From Burkholderiales bacterium (GTDB taxonomy: Bacteria; Pseudomonadota; Gammaproteobacteria; Burkholderiales; Nitrosomonadaceae), in assembly GCA_024235795.1 (NCBI GenBank), contig JACKLR010000002.1, forward strand, positions 682,001-746,000: a stretch of DNA of 64,000 nucleotides, given 5' to 3'. Shown piece by piece: positions 1 to 8,244 of the stretch. The notes under the pieces were generated by a model, which was not told where the DNA came from, searched no databases, and was given only the letters and a program-made list of their open reading frames with translations. Position numbers and translations under genes: made by a program. Each line of letters starts with the position of its first letter. The stretch's first letter is position 1.

Positions 1-2
1 TG

Positions 3-1031
3 TTTTTTTCTGCGAATGCCAATGCGGAATTAGCATATTTTGATCCAGTCTCTAATCAAAGCGTACTTGACCAGGTTGTTGAAAAGTTTCATGGGAAAGT
101 TAAAACCTGGCAAAGCGTTATACAAGGTGCAGCAGAAAGACTGTTTTGGACACTGGTATTAATATCCATGGTGTGGACATTCGGCATGATGCTTTTGCGC
201 AGAGCTGATATTGGTGAGTTCTTTGCCGAATTTACGCGGTTCATTATTTTTACCGGATTCTTTTTCTGGCTGCTGACCAATGCCGTTTCAGGTCACAATA
301 TAGCCGGTTCAATCATTGATTCCATGCAACAACTCGGAAACAATGCTGCAGGTCTTTCTGGTGGCACCAGCCATGCAACTATCGTAAATGTTGGTTTTAC
401 GATTCTGGAAAGAGCATGGAATAACTTCTCATTTCTAGAGCCATTAGACAGTTTCGTTGGTTTCATTATGTCTTTGGCTATTTTAATTATTCTCACAGTT
501 ATCGCAGTTAACATGCTGCTGTTGCTAATTTCATCATGGGTATTGCTATATGCCGGAATCTTTTTATTAGGTTTTGGAGGTGCTCGTTGGACAACAGATA
601 TTGCCATCAACTATTTCAAAACGGTTCTCGGTGTCGGTATTCAGTTATTAGTCATGTTGCTAATAGTGGGCATAGGTAGTGATTTATTAATCAGCTTCCA
701 TAGCAAAATGACTAAGAATGTACTGAATTTTGAAGAACTCGCCGTCATGCTAGTTTTTACCATTGCACTATGGGTGCTAATTTCCAAGCTTCCTCCGTTA
801 ATTTCCGGAATCGTGACCGGTAGCAGTATCGGTTCGACTGCCGGTATCGGTAGTTACAGCGCCGGTGGATTGGTTGCGACAGCAGGAACGACTGCGGCAA
901 TAACCGCTTACGGTGTATCCGCATTACGCAGAAACAGCCCCATCAAGGGAATCGAGCCGCTGATGAATGCGGTTAAAGCCGGGCAGAATGCCGAAAATAG
1001 TGGCAATTACATTTCCAGAGGAGGCCGATAA
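3..1031 (+). CDS. trbL: P-type conjugative transfer protein TrbL (VirB6-like), 5' end cut by window
   Basis: Polytopic inner-membrane component of the type IV secretion channel that carries DNA to the recipient. The frame is open back to position 3, so an ATG at 168 is internal and the true start lies left of the window. Several long hydrophobic segments are visible at the middle (for example around 440-560 and 620-690), followed by a Gly/Ser/Ala-rich stretch after about 820 that is typical of TrbL/VirB6 C-termini. The next gene starts directly after the stop codon. Together with trbM- and trbN-like genes it marks the end of a trb mating-pair module. Family assignment rests on topology, composition and context. 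Confidence 0.8.
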   Translation, partial: FFSANANAELAYFDPVSNQSVLDQVVEKFHGKVKTWQSVIQGAAERLFWTLVLISMVWTFGMMLLRRADIGEFFAEFTRFIIFTGFFFWLLTNAVSGHNIAGSIIDSMQQLGNNAAGLSGGTSHATIVNVGFTILERAWNNFSFLEPLDSFVGFIMSLAILIILTVIAVNMLLLLISSWVLLYAGIFLLGFGGARWTTDIAINYFKTVLGVGIQLLVMLLIVGIGSDLLISFHSKMTKNVLNFEELAVMLVFTIALWVLISKLPPLISGIVTGSSIGSTAGIGSYSAGGLVATAGTTAAITAYGVSALRRNSPIKGIEPLMNAVKAGQNAENSGNYISRGGR

Positions 1032-1328
1032 ATGCATAAGGTTCTTGGATTTTTAATGTTGATACTTTTGTTTGCCGCACCAGCCAAGGCTAAAGATTCC
1101 TGCAGCACCGTACTGTGCATGGCCGGAATGCTGCAAGGTTCCGGTGTTGTTTCCGGTTGTAAAGGTTTTGTTCAGGATTACTTCGATATCATCAAGTTCA
1201 ACAGTCATGGCGGCATCAGCCTGAACAAGACTTTTAGCGCACGCGGTCAGTTTTTAAACAAGTGCGCAACAGCAGGAAACTGGCCGAATCTGATCAACAA
1301 TCAATATGGCAGACAACTGGGGTTTTAA
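1032..1328 (+). CDS. trbM: TrbM-like conjugal transfer protein
   Basis: Small exported protein of 98 residues. It has a signal peptide (MHKVLGFLMLILLFAAPAKA, residues 1-20) and a Cys-rich mature part with the CSTVLCMAGMLQG motif characteristic of the TrbM/KikA family. In IncP systems TrbM is a periplasmic accessory of mating-pair formation. This copy is shorter than plasmid TrbM, so it represents mainly the conserved core. It abuts trbL with no gap, indicating co-transcription. Confidence 0.7.
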   Translation: MHKVLGFLMLILLFAAPAKAKDSCSTVLCMAGMLQGSGVVSGCKGFVQDYFDIIKFNSHGGISLNKTFSARGQFLNKCATAGNWPNLINNQYGRQLGF

Positions 1329-1329
1329 C

Positions 1330-2115
1330 ATGTTCTTGAAGAAATCGGTTTTAATTGTTCTAATAGCAGTGCTGTTGGCTGGCTGCGCCAGCATGACAGA
1401 TTCACAAAGAAGGACTGCACAGGGCACAGCGGCGGGTACCGGTATCGGTGCTGCCGCTGGCGCCATTATCGGTGCGATTGTCGGTGATCCTGCACTTGGA
1501 GCCGGTATTGGAGCAGGCGTTGGGGCATTGGGCGGTTATGTCTGGTCATCGCATATGGAAAAACAGCGCCAGCAAATGGAACAGGTGACTGAAGGAACCG
1601 GCATTGAAGTCACCCAAACACCCGGCAATGAACTCAAGATGAACGTGCCGGGAGATTTTTCGTTTGATACGGGACGCGCCGACATCAAACCCGAAATGCG
1701 TCCCGTTTTGAACAGTCTGGTCGCTGGAATGATGAATAATCCCGCAGTTCAGGCCAGAATCATCGGCCATACCGACAGTACCGGCACCGATGCGATCAAT
1801 AATCCGCTGTCGGTCAACCGGGCAGCCAGTACCCGTAATTACCTGGTAAGTCAGGGCATTGCGGCGAACCGCATCCATATTGATGGCCGGGGTTCATATG
1901 AACCGATTGCATCCAATGACACCATGGCAGGTCGTGCACAAAATCGGCGTGTGGAAATTTACATGTTCGAGTTGGCGCAGGCACCGCAGCAACAAATGCC
2001 GCAACAGCAATACCCACAACAACAGACTGCGCCGCAGTATCCGCATCAACAGTACCCAAGGCAAGAATACCCGCAACAACCGGTTAATTATCCGCCACAA
2101 TCAGGGTATTATTAA
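1330..2115 (+). CDS. OmpA-family lipoprotein with glycine-zipper domain
   Basis: Predicted outer-membrane lipoprotein. The chosen ATG at 1330 follows the trbM stop by one base and gives a clean lipoprotein signal ending in the lipobox LAGC; the longer frame from 1306 would overlap trbM. After the lipid-anchored Cys come a glycine-zipper segment (repeated GAG/GIG motifs), an OmpA-like peptidoglycan-binding domain (FSFDTGRADIKP... IGHTDSTG ... NRRVEIYM) and a Gln/Pro/Tyr-rich low-complexity tail. Position inside the trb module suggests it anchors or stabilises the mating channel at the cell wall, but a direct role is inference. Confidence 0.75.
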   Translation: MFLKKSVLIVLIAVLLAGCASMTDSQRRTAQGTAAGTGIGAAAGAIIGAIVGDPALGAGIGAGVGALGGYVWSSHMEKQRQQMEQVTEGTGIEVTQTPGNELKMNVPGDFSFDTGRADIKPEMRPVLNSLVAGMMNNPAVQARIIGHTDSTGTDAINNPLSVNRAASTRNYLVSQGIAANRIHIDGRGSYEPIASNDTMAGRAQNRRVEIYMFELAQAPQQQMPQQQYPQQQTAPQYPHQQYPRQEYPQQPVNYPPQSGYY

Positions 2116-2148
2116 CCGACAGATCGTTTGGAACGAAAGGATAAATAT

Positions 2149-2379
2149 ATGGAACAACTTGATCGCATCACCCAGCAACCCGGCATCATGGGTGGTAAGG
2201 CATGTATCCGGGGAATGCGTGTTACAGTCGGTATGATCGTGGGGCAAATTGGCGCAGGTCGCAGCGTCGATGAAATTCTAACCGACTATCCTTACCTTGA
2301 ACGTGAAGACATTATGCAAGCATTGCGGTATGCGGCATGGCGTTCGGAGGAGCGTGAAGTCATACTGGCTTCCCAATGA
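2149..2379 (+). CDS. DUF433 family antitoxin (VapB45-like)
   Basis: Small helix-turn-helix-like protein of 76 residues. The pattern PGIMGGKACIRGMRVTVGMI, then about 20 residues and a YPYLEREDI motif is diagnostic of DUF433. DUF433 proteins are the antitoxin partners of DUF5615 PIN-like toxins. The ATG at 2149 is preceded by GAAAGG at 2135-2140; an upstream TTG at 2128 is less likely. The stop overlaps the next start by 4 bases, so the pair is translationally coupled. It probably stabilises the ICE. Confidence 0.8.
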   Translation: MEQLDRITQQPGIMGGKACIRGMRVTVGMIVGQIGAGRSVDEILTDYPYLEREDIMQALRYAAWRSEEREVILASQ

Positions 2380-2762
2380 AGCTACTCATCGACATGAATC
2401 TGTCGCCACGATGGGTTAATGCGCTGGTTAACGATGGTATTGAAGCAACACACTGGGCTTCAATTGGCGCATACAATGCATCAGACAGTGAAATCATGGC
2501 CTACGCCAAAGCGAATGACTATATTGTTCTGACACACGATCTCGATTTCAGCGCCATCCTGGCTGCCACGCATGGTGATAAACCCAGTGTAGTGCAAATC
2601 CGCGCAGATGATGTCAACCCCGACGTTATCGGCAGACAAGTAATCGGTGCGTTACAGCAAATGTCATCGGATTTGGCTGATGGCGCATTGCTAACCATTG
2701 ACACCAACCGTACCAGAGTACGGCTTCTCCCGCTTCGATCCAAACTGCTGGAAGATAAATGA
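2376..2762 (+). CDS. DUF5615 PIN-like toxin (VapC45-like)
   Basis: 128-residue protein of the DUF5615 family, a PIN-like ribonuclease fold. Acidic residues expected for the PIN active site are visible: KLLIDMNLS at the N-terminus (Asp6), then the AS-DSEIM segment and the LTHDLDF motif. The start overlaps the DUF433 stop (ATGA). Together they form a type II toxin-antitoxin cassette between the OmpA-type lipoprotein and trbN. RNase activity is expected from the family. Confidence 0.78.
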   Translation: MKLLIDMNLSPRWVNALVNDGIEATHWASIGAYNASDSEIMAYAKANDYIVLTHDLDFSAILAATHGDKPSVVQIRADDVNPDVIGRQVIGALQQMSSDLADGALLTIDTNRTRVRLLPLRSKLLEDK

Positions 2763-2802
2763 CGCCACAGATAATTATCCCCAGCAATATACATTTCAAC
2801 TT

Positions 2803-3225
2803 ATGATGGATTTGCCGCCAGACATGCAGGAACGAGTTGTGTGTTCCATTATTGCTGCGGTCAAATATGAAATTCCGGCCAACATTTTGTTGGCTATAGC
2901 AGAGAAAGAAGGCGGCAAGCCCGGCCTATGGGTAGAAAACAGCAATGGCACGCACGATGTCGGCAGTATGCAATTCAATACTGCGTACCTTGATGATTTA
3001 TCCCAATATGGTATCACTGCCGATCATGTTGCACAGGCCAGTTGCTATGCTTATGACCTTGCTGCCTGGCGAATTCGCCAGCATATCAAAAATGACAAAG
3101 GTGATATCTGGACAAAGGCAGCGAATTATCATTCAAGAACACCAGAATATAATTCAAAATATCGTTCTGATTTGATTCTCAAGGCAACGAAATGGGCTGA
3201 TTGGCTGGAAAGCAATTTTCAATGA
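2803..3225 (+). CDS. trbN: Lytic transglycosylase of the TrbN/VirB1 type
   Basis: Predicted peptidoglycan-cleaving enzyme that opens the wall for the mating channel. It shows a transglycosylase SLT-type core: ILLAIAEKEGG with the catalytic Glu, then DVGSMQFN and a conserved AAYH-like ANYHSRTPEY motif near the end. The ATG at 2803 (second at 2806) is used; the frame extends to a TTG at 2698 inside the upstream toxin gene. No signal peptide is visible from either start, so the N-terminus is uncertain. It is the last trb-type gene before the AT-rich cargo. Confidence 0.7.
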   Translation: MMDLPPDMQERVVCSIIAAVKYEIPANILLAIAEKEGGKPGLWVENSNGTHDVGSMQFNTAYLDDLSQYGITADHVAQASCYAYDLAAWRIRQHIKNDKGDIWTKAANYHSRTPEYNSKYRSDLILKATKWADWLESNFQ

Positions 3226-3290
3226 ATAAAGAACAAAAAAATGAAATGTAATGCCTGATCATTATGGACAGATTTTAGAAATATTAAGCT

Positions 3291-4148
3291 TCAACGCTTA
3301 AATCGAGGTGTCCAGATTTCTTCGAGTTGATCTTCCTCTTCTAATTCATCGAGGTCTTTCTGTACAGTCAATATAGTGAGCGTTTTTCCATAGCTTCCAA
3401 GACCAATTACTTCCTCCTCAATTTCGAAATCACGATTACCACCAAACCAATCTATAAAACTAGAGCTACCTGCTTCATATTGTCCATTTTTTATGTATTC
3501 AATATTTTTGTTAAAGACATGAGTAACAGAATCTTTTGGAACTATTTGACCTTTCTTTGGCCAATCAAGTCGTCCTATTTCCTTTAGTTCGTCTGACATG
3601 AAACACCAGTCCAGTTTTTGATCAGCACTTAGGATTACTGCTATTGGTTCTGAGGTAAATTGGGTATACCTTATAGCTGTGGCTGTTAACGAAGTTTTAC
3701 AAATATCAGAAATTTTATTGATCGCCTCATATCCAGATGATCTTTTATCTATTTCTTTTGTAAATAAGCTTCGCGGCATTAAAAGTCCGGCAGCGAAATG
3801 ATCAGCTTCTCGTTCATACTTGTTTCCAGAAAAAAAACCGGCTTTTGATTCATGTACGCCATCATTTGGAAGAATATTTTCGTAGTGTCCTGGCAACAAA
3901 TAATGACCAAGCTCGTGAGCCACACTAAACCTCTGAAAACCTTCGATTTTTACATGGGTCGCATATGCGATACCAAACATATCACCATGCTTTATAAGCA
4001 TGCCAGATACGCCAACATCAGTAGCAGGCTTGGCTTGTACAACAATTCCGTGTTTTTCAGCTATGGCTATTGGGTCAACCGGCAAACGAAGCAAGCTATT
4101 TTCTTCTAAATATTTTTCCGCAACTTTCTCAGCCCACCTGCAGTCCAT
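3291..4148 (-). CDS. capP: ImmA/IrrE-type metallopeptidase, CapP-like CBASS regulator
   Basis: 285-residue zinc metallopeptidase. The HELGH motif at residues 78-82 supplies two histidine ligands and the catalytic Glu, and EREADHFAAGLLMP about 30 residues on supplies the third ligand region typical of DUF955/ImmA/IrrE. The C-terminal 130 residues look like a sensor domain. It lies 2 bases downstream of an HTH repressor gene in the same direction, with GAGG before its ATG. The pair diverges from a CBASS operon, which is the layout described for CapH/CapP: CapP cleaves the CapH repressor after a DNA-damage signal. The CapP name is inferred from domain plus context. Confidence 0.78.
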   Translation of the reverse strand: MDCRWAEKVAEKYLEENSLLRLPVDPIAIAEKHGIVVQAKPATDVGVSGMLIKHGDMFGIAYATHVKIEGFQRFSVAHELGHYLLPGHYENILPNDGVHESKAGFFSGNKYEREADHFAAGLLMPRSLFTKEIDKRSSGYEAINKISDICKTSLTATAIRYTQFTSEPIAVILSADQKLDWCFMSDELKEIGRLDWPKKGQIVPKDSVTHVFNKNIEYIKNGQYEAGSSSFIDWFGGNRDFEIEEEVIGLGSYGKTLTILTVQKDLDELEEEDQLEEIWTPRFKR

Positions 4149-4150
4149 TG

Positions 4151-4486
4151 TTATTTTCCTCGTTTTATTATTTCAGCAATCATTTTCTCTGCAAATTCTT
4201 TGTCGCCTGATGAAAGGTTTTTAATATCCCTATAAAGTTGGTCTGCTTCTTTAATCTCCTCTGGATTATCCACCCTTCCCAATAGAAAATCTGTCGTAAC
4301 TTCAAGTGAATCAGCAAGACGTTTTAGATTATCGAAAGAAGGTTTTCTTGCTCCGGTTTCAAAATGGGATATTGCTGCTGGTTTAAAGCCAGTCAATTCA
4401 GCCAATCTTCCCTGACTTATTTTTCTTAGTTCTTCACGTGCATATCGAAGACGCACAGAAAATTCTTTTTTTATCTCCCTTGACAT
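4151..4486 (-). CDS. capH: XRE-family HTH repressor, CapH-like
   Basis: 111-residue DNA-binding protein. Residues about 8-65 form a Cro/C1-type HTH (QGRLAELTGFKPAAISHFET, then the PSFDNLKRLADSLEV helix). The last ~40 residues are a charged helical tail. The ATG at 4486 is chosen because it begins the conserved HTH region; the longer frame to 4648 would cover the divergent promoter and the next gene. It probably represses both itself and the DUF2188-patatin-CD-NTase operon by binding the dyads between the two transcription units. Cleavage by the adjacent metallopeptidase would relieve repression, as known for CapH/CapP. Confidence 0.78.
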   Translation of the reverse strand: MSREIKKEFSVRLRYAREELRKISQGRLAELTGFKPAAISHFETGARKPSFDNLKRLADSLEVTTDFLLGRVDNPEEIKEADQLYRDIKNLSSGDKEFAEKMIAEIIKRGK

Positions 4487-4596
4487 GTATACTACTCCGT
4501 ATATAATAATATTACTAATAGGGTATAGACGTGATTGTATTATGCTACTATACGATATAGTCAATTTCAATCTTAATTCGAAATGGAGATTACAAG
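4487..4596. promoter_or_regulatory. Divergent promoter with TATAC/GTATA operator dyads
   Basis: This short AT-rich gap separates the repressor gene from the CBASS operon and holds several inverted repeats. TATAC-N6-GTATA lies at 4488-4503, CTATA-CGA-TATAG at 4548-4560, and a spaced GTATAG (4523-4528) / CTATAC (4548-4553) pair spans the middle. All share the half-site (C/G)TATA(C/G). This is the expected layout of operators for an XRE repressor controlling both directions. A ribosome-binding GGAG sits at 4585-4588 before the DUF2188 start. Confidence 0.55.
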
Positions 4597-4833
4597 ATGT
4601 CAAACAAAAGAGACATTCATGTAGTACCTCATCCAAACGGTTGGGCAACTAAAAAAGAAGGTGCCTCGCGCGCTGGTAGTATTCATAACACTCAGAAAGA
4701 AGCGCAACAAAAAGCACGTGACCAGGCTAAACGTGAGCACGTAGAAGTTGTTATTCATGGTAAAAATGGAAAAATTCGAGATAGTGATAGTTATGGCAAA
4801 GATCCTTTCCCACCGAGAGATAAGAAACACTGA
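4597..4833 (+). CDS. DUF2188 domain protein, first gene of the CBASS operon
   Basis: 78-residue basic hydrophilic protein. The pattern HVVPHPNGWATKKEGASRA, followed by a lysine/glutamine-rich helix and VVIHGKNGKIRDSDSYGKDP, matches DUF2188, a family with no established biochemical function. It is the first gene after the divergent promoter, with a good GGAG site, and lies 20 bases before the phospholipase gene, so all three are probably one transcript. It is not a standard CBASS core component. It could be a small accessory or an unrelated passenger. Confidence 0.75.
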   Translation: MSNKRDIHVVPHPNGWATKKEGASRAGSIHNTQKEAQQKARDQAKREHVEVVIHGKNGKIRDSDSYGKDPFPPRDKKH

Positions 4834-4853
4834 TGGAAAAATAGGATAGTCAC

Positions 4854-5780
4854 TTGACTCATAATGCATTCAAAATTTTGTCGATTGACGGAGGCGGGAT
4901 AAGAGGTATTTATCCCGCCTATATTCTTCAATGCATTCAAGAGCGTCTTGGCATTCATGTTTTTGACCATTTCGACATGATTGCTGGCACAAGTACTGGT
5001 TCAATCATAGCTGCAGGAATTGCTTGTCAGAAACCACCGTCTGAAATTGTTTCATTATACAAAAAGCATGGCGCAGAAATATTTGGCCAAAAGATAAAAT
5101 CACTATTTCCACCAATATTTAAACAAGGAGCTCACTCAAAATACGAGAACAAGAACCTAAAAAAAGTGCTTAATGACGAGTTTGGTGATATCAAACTCGG
5201 AGATATTGAAAAACCATTACTTATTCCTGCCACAGATATCGGTCATGGAGGAGTACATGTTTTTAAATCCAGCTACTCAAAAAACTTTACTCGCGATACG
5301 AACGTTGCGGTAAAGCACGCAGTATTGGCCTCTTGCTCAGCCCCTGCATTCTTTGATCCGGTGAAGATTGACAACTATCTTCTTGCCGATGGAGGGGTTT
5401 GGGCTAATAACCCAGCTTTAGCAGCTGCGATAGATGCGCAATATCGTCTTAACGTTGATATGAAGGACATTCGCATACTCTCACTGGGAACTGGACAAAG
5501 TAGAACTTCATACGGTACAAAAGATAAAAAGAACTGGGGCTTACTAACTGGATGGAAAAACTTGGAGTTCATTAGTTTTCTTTTGTCTCTCCAAGCCCAA
5601 TCAATACAAAACTATCTACAGCTAATGTTGGATAAGAATCAATTGATCCGTTTGAGTTTTGAGTCAGATAACCCACTGCCAATGGATGATGCAATTGTAC
5701 TTAATGATTTAATTTCTCGTGCCGACAGAACGTTTTCACATAACAGTGAGAAACTAATGCATTTTTTTACAGAGACTTAG
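4854..5780 (+). CDS. capV: Patatin-like phospholipase, CBASS effector (CapV/CapE type)
   Basis: 308-residue phospholipase expected to be activated by a cyclic nucleotide and then to degrade inner-membrane phospholipids, killing the infected cell. The patatin catalytic features are complete: the GGGIRG oxyanion motif at residues 13-18, the nucleophile Ser47 in GTSTG, and Asp179 in the DGG motif. The only usable start is a TTG at 4854, preceded by AGGA at 4843-4846, because an in-frame stop lies just upstream. A TTG start may keep the level of a toxic effector low. It is followed 10 bases later by the CD-NTase gene, as in type I CBASS operons. Confidence 0.85.
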   Translation: MTHNAFKILSIDGGGIRGIYPAYILQCIQERLGIHVFDHFDMIAGTSTGSIIAAGIACQKPPSEIVSLYKKHGAEIFGQKIKSLFPPIFKQGAHSKYENKNLKKVLNDEFGDIKLGDIEKPLLIPATDIGHGGVHVFKSSYSKNFTRDTNVAVKHAVLASCSAPAFFDPVKIDNYLLADGGVWANNPALAAAIDAQYRLNVDMKDIRILSLGTGQSRTSYGTKDKKNWGLLTGWKNLEFISFLLSLQAQSIQNYLQLMLDKNQLIRLSFESDNPLPMDDAIVLNDLISRADRTFSHNSEKLMHFFTET

Positions 5781-5790
5781 GCTGATCACA

Positions 5791-7305
5791 ATGGCAAACA
5801 AAGATTATATTCTAACTCAAATTTCTCAAACATTAGATATATCTCCTTCTGATTTTAAAAGAGCACAAAAAAGGTTTAACGCTGTTAAAGACTGGCTTAT
5901 TGATGGAGAATATAAATCTGGCTTTTCACCCAAAATATACCTCCAGGGTTCATTTCGACTTGGAACAGTAGTGAGGCCATATAAAGAAGACAAAGATGCT
6001 AACTTTGATATTGACCAAGTATGTGAGCTCAGTCCTAAGAGCCATACAGAGCCAAGCACATTGAAAAACGATATTGGTAATCGCTTAAAGGAAAATTCTA
6101 ACTATCTTAGAATGCTAGACGAAGAAGGTAAAAGATGTTGGACTTTAGAATATTTTTCAGATGATAACAGTCCGGGATTTCACCTTGATATTTTGCCTTC
6201 ATTAAGTGCTCGTAATGGAATCGAATATCAAATTGACATTACACACAAAGAAACAAATAAGTACTCATGGTCGAAAAGCAATCCAAATGGTTATTACCTG
6301 TGGTTTAAATCAAAAAATATATTCTCTCGAGAATTTATGCTGGAAGAAAAGAGAAAGCTGTATGAGGGAAATAGAAATATTTATAACGTTTTAGAAGATG
6401 TTCCAACACAGCTACTGCGATCTCCATTGCAGCGAGCCATACAAATAATGAAACGCCACCGCGATGTTTTTTTCTCAAATAAAAACAATAAGCCTATCTC
6501 TATCATTATTACAACTATTACCACTCATGTTAGGACTAGCTCTAGTCTTATAGAAGTTATCAATGAATTTGTTGATTATACTTTGGAAAGATATGAATCT
6601 TGGCTGAAAGAAGGTTACTTGGTTTGTGACGGAATTCTAGACTTCGAGGAAGGAGTATGGATAGTACCTAATCCTGTAGATCAGGGACTAGATAAAAGTA
6701 AAATTGAGAACTTTGCAGATAAATGGAATAGCGATGATGCTCTTCCAAATGCTTTCTTCGAATGGGTTAGGCAACTTAAAAGGGATATAAACAGATTTAT
6801 TAAGAGCGGAGTTTCAGATGACTTAAATCTACGCACAAAAAATATCGGAGATGGTGATTCATATTCCGAGTTACTAAAAAAAGAAGTACAACAAGATATT
6901 GAATCTGGTCTAGGAAGTAATCAAAATCTTCTGCAGCTCATACACCTTGGGATTGAGGGAAAGGTTGATTGGGAATTTATCAAGAAAGTCGCACAACGCG
7001 AGTATGATATTGCCGAAAACGACGACAGCAAAAACGTAGCCAAGGTTAACTTTTATCAAGTTGCAAGACATCGCGGAATTTCCCTTTCAGAAGAATCAGT
7101 TAAAGACATAATAACCGTCTTAAATTACAATAAAAATTCCTCAAGGTATGTAATGTGTTGCAATCTTTTGCTTGGCACAGCTACACATGAAATGGTCCGT
7201 AAATGTATCACTGAGTATGGCTACGAAAATATTTTGGATTGGCCAATAATTAGGCTTTACGATTTTCCGGGCAAGAATATTTTCTTACCAAGAAAATATT
7301 CTTAG
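5791..7305 (+). CDS. CD-NTase (cGAS/DncV-like nucleotidyltransferase) of CBASS
   Basis: 504-residue synthase expected to make a cyclic oligonucleotide on phage infection. The polymerase-beta-like active site is intact: Gly53-Ser54 in LQGSFRLGT, Asp73 and Asp75 in NFDIDQV, and Asp133 in GFHLDILPSL. An alpha-helical segment with KPISIIITTITTHV follows, as usual in bacterial CD-NTases. The protein is longer than the common 300-400 residues; the last 150-200 residues have no motif I recognise. No HORMA/TRIP13 or E1/E2 genes accompany it, so the system classes as type I (cyclase plus effector). The product nucleotide cannot be read from the sequence. Confidence 0.85.
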   Translation: MANKDYILTQISQTLDISPSDFKRAQKRFNAVKDWLIDGEYKSGFSPKIYLQGSFRLGTVVRPYKEDKDANFDIDQVCELSPKSHTEPSTLKNDIGNRLKENSNYLRMLDEEGKRCWTLEYFSDDNSPGFHLDILPSLSARNGIEYQIDITHKETNKYSWSKSNPNGYYLWFKSKNIFSREFMLEEKRKLYEGNRNIYNVLEDVPTQLLRSPLQRAIQIMKRHRDVFFSNKNNKPISIIITTITTHVRTSSSLIEVINEFVDYTLERYESWLKEGYLVCDGILDFEEGVWIVPNPVDQGLDKSKIENFADKWNSDDALPNAFFEWVRQLKRDINRFIKSGVSDDLNLRTKNIGDGDSYSELLKKEVQQDIESGLGSNQNLLQLIHLGIEGKVDWEFIKKVAQREYDIAENDDSKNVAKVNFYQVARHRGISLSEESVKDIITVLNYNKNSSRYVMCCNLLLGTATHEMVRKCITEYGYENILDWPIIRLYDFPGKNIFLPRKYS

Positions 7306-7358
7306 GCGTTTCCTGTTGACGACCGACATGGTTATTCAATACATTGGCTTTATCTTTT

Positions 7359-8131
7359 TTACTGGCCACGTACCCGGCGGTTTTTTTGTATTGTGGTGTT
7401 TGCCTTAGCTATTTTGCTTTTGAGATCATGTAGATTATCATCTTCCGTAATCAATGCTCTGGATTTTCTGTACAGGGTGCTAATTTCACCACTGGAATCG
7501 GTTGCAATGACACTTTCTGTTCTGAGAGAATGGTAATCTTTATTATCAATACCGGCGTCAAGACCGATAACATCGCGTAAAACTCCAGTTTCACAGGCTT
7601 TCAATAATACCGGATGATTGAAATACTTGTCAGGTGTGATTATAAATACCGAACTGACACCGGAATTACGTGTAAATTTCTGCAGCCTTGCCAATAGCAT
7701 TTTTGGTGATCGCTCCAGAATTGATACCGGCAATTCACTAATCAATTGAACGGCACCGGTAGCATTGGTGCCAATCAGACTGAAGTATTGATCCTTGTGC
7801 TTCAATGCCATGCCGATTCTTGCCAGATCATCCGGCGTGGCAATGTTTTCCAGCAGGTAATCATGTTGCCTGTAAGCGTCATTCTGATAACCACCGGCCT
7901 GAATGCCCATCCAGTTGATGAAATTAACCTCAAGTTTCCGGTTGATAACGCTGTATTGATTGGTGTTGATAATGACGTGACCTTTAAACCCCGGTACCAG
8001 GGATGCCAGTTGTGCGGTAAATCTTTCATCCTGCCGGGATGCAGCGGCGTTCCCCGATGGGTGATTATGCAGTATCCAGTAACCGTTGGCCTGTACTTTA
8101 AATCGAGTATTGTTCACCCAGTTGCCCAGAT
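7359..8131 (-). pseudogene. JAB/RadC-like protein gene, 3' part, cut by IS21 element
   Basis: Downstream piece of a gene split by an insertion sequence. It begins with GNWVNNTRFKVQANGYWIL and carries the JAMM/RadC metal-binding motif HNHPSG followed by S and D (HxH-x7-S-x2-D). The remaining ~200 residues are unfamiliar. The apparent ATG at 8144 lies inside the insertion element. Joining position 8131 to 10565, which removes the element and one target copy (2,433 bases), gives a continuous frame with the 5' part and a 391-residue protein. RadC-like JAB proteins are common in ICEs; their exact function is unsettled. Confidence 0.85.
8124..8131. repeat. Target-site duplication, left copy (GCCCAGAT)
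   Basis: Eight bases GCCCAGAT immediately before the IS21 left end, identical to the bases after the right end at 10557-10564. A perfect duplication indicates a simple and probably recent transposition. Confidence 0.95.
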
Positions 8132-8244
8132 TGTTAATCAACATGCAAAAATTACCAGGGAAGAGCTGGAATCAACATTGAAAAGTTTCCAGTTTGTTAA
8201 TGAGAGAATCCGGTATTTATCCGGAGAACCCTGGAGTGATAGAC

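Noticed and set aside
1981..2100. Tandem repeat array
   Set aside because: The CAACA/CCGCAA-like repetition is the coding sequence of the Gln/Pro/Tyr-rich tail of the OmpA-type lipoprotein.
2698..2802. N-terminal extension of the trbN-like protein from a TTG
   Set aside because: It lies inside the toxin gene, adds no signal peptide or conserved sequence, and has no ribosome site.
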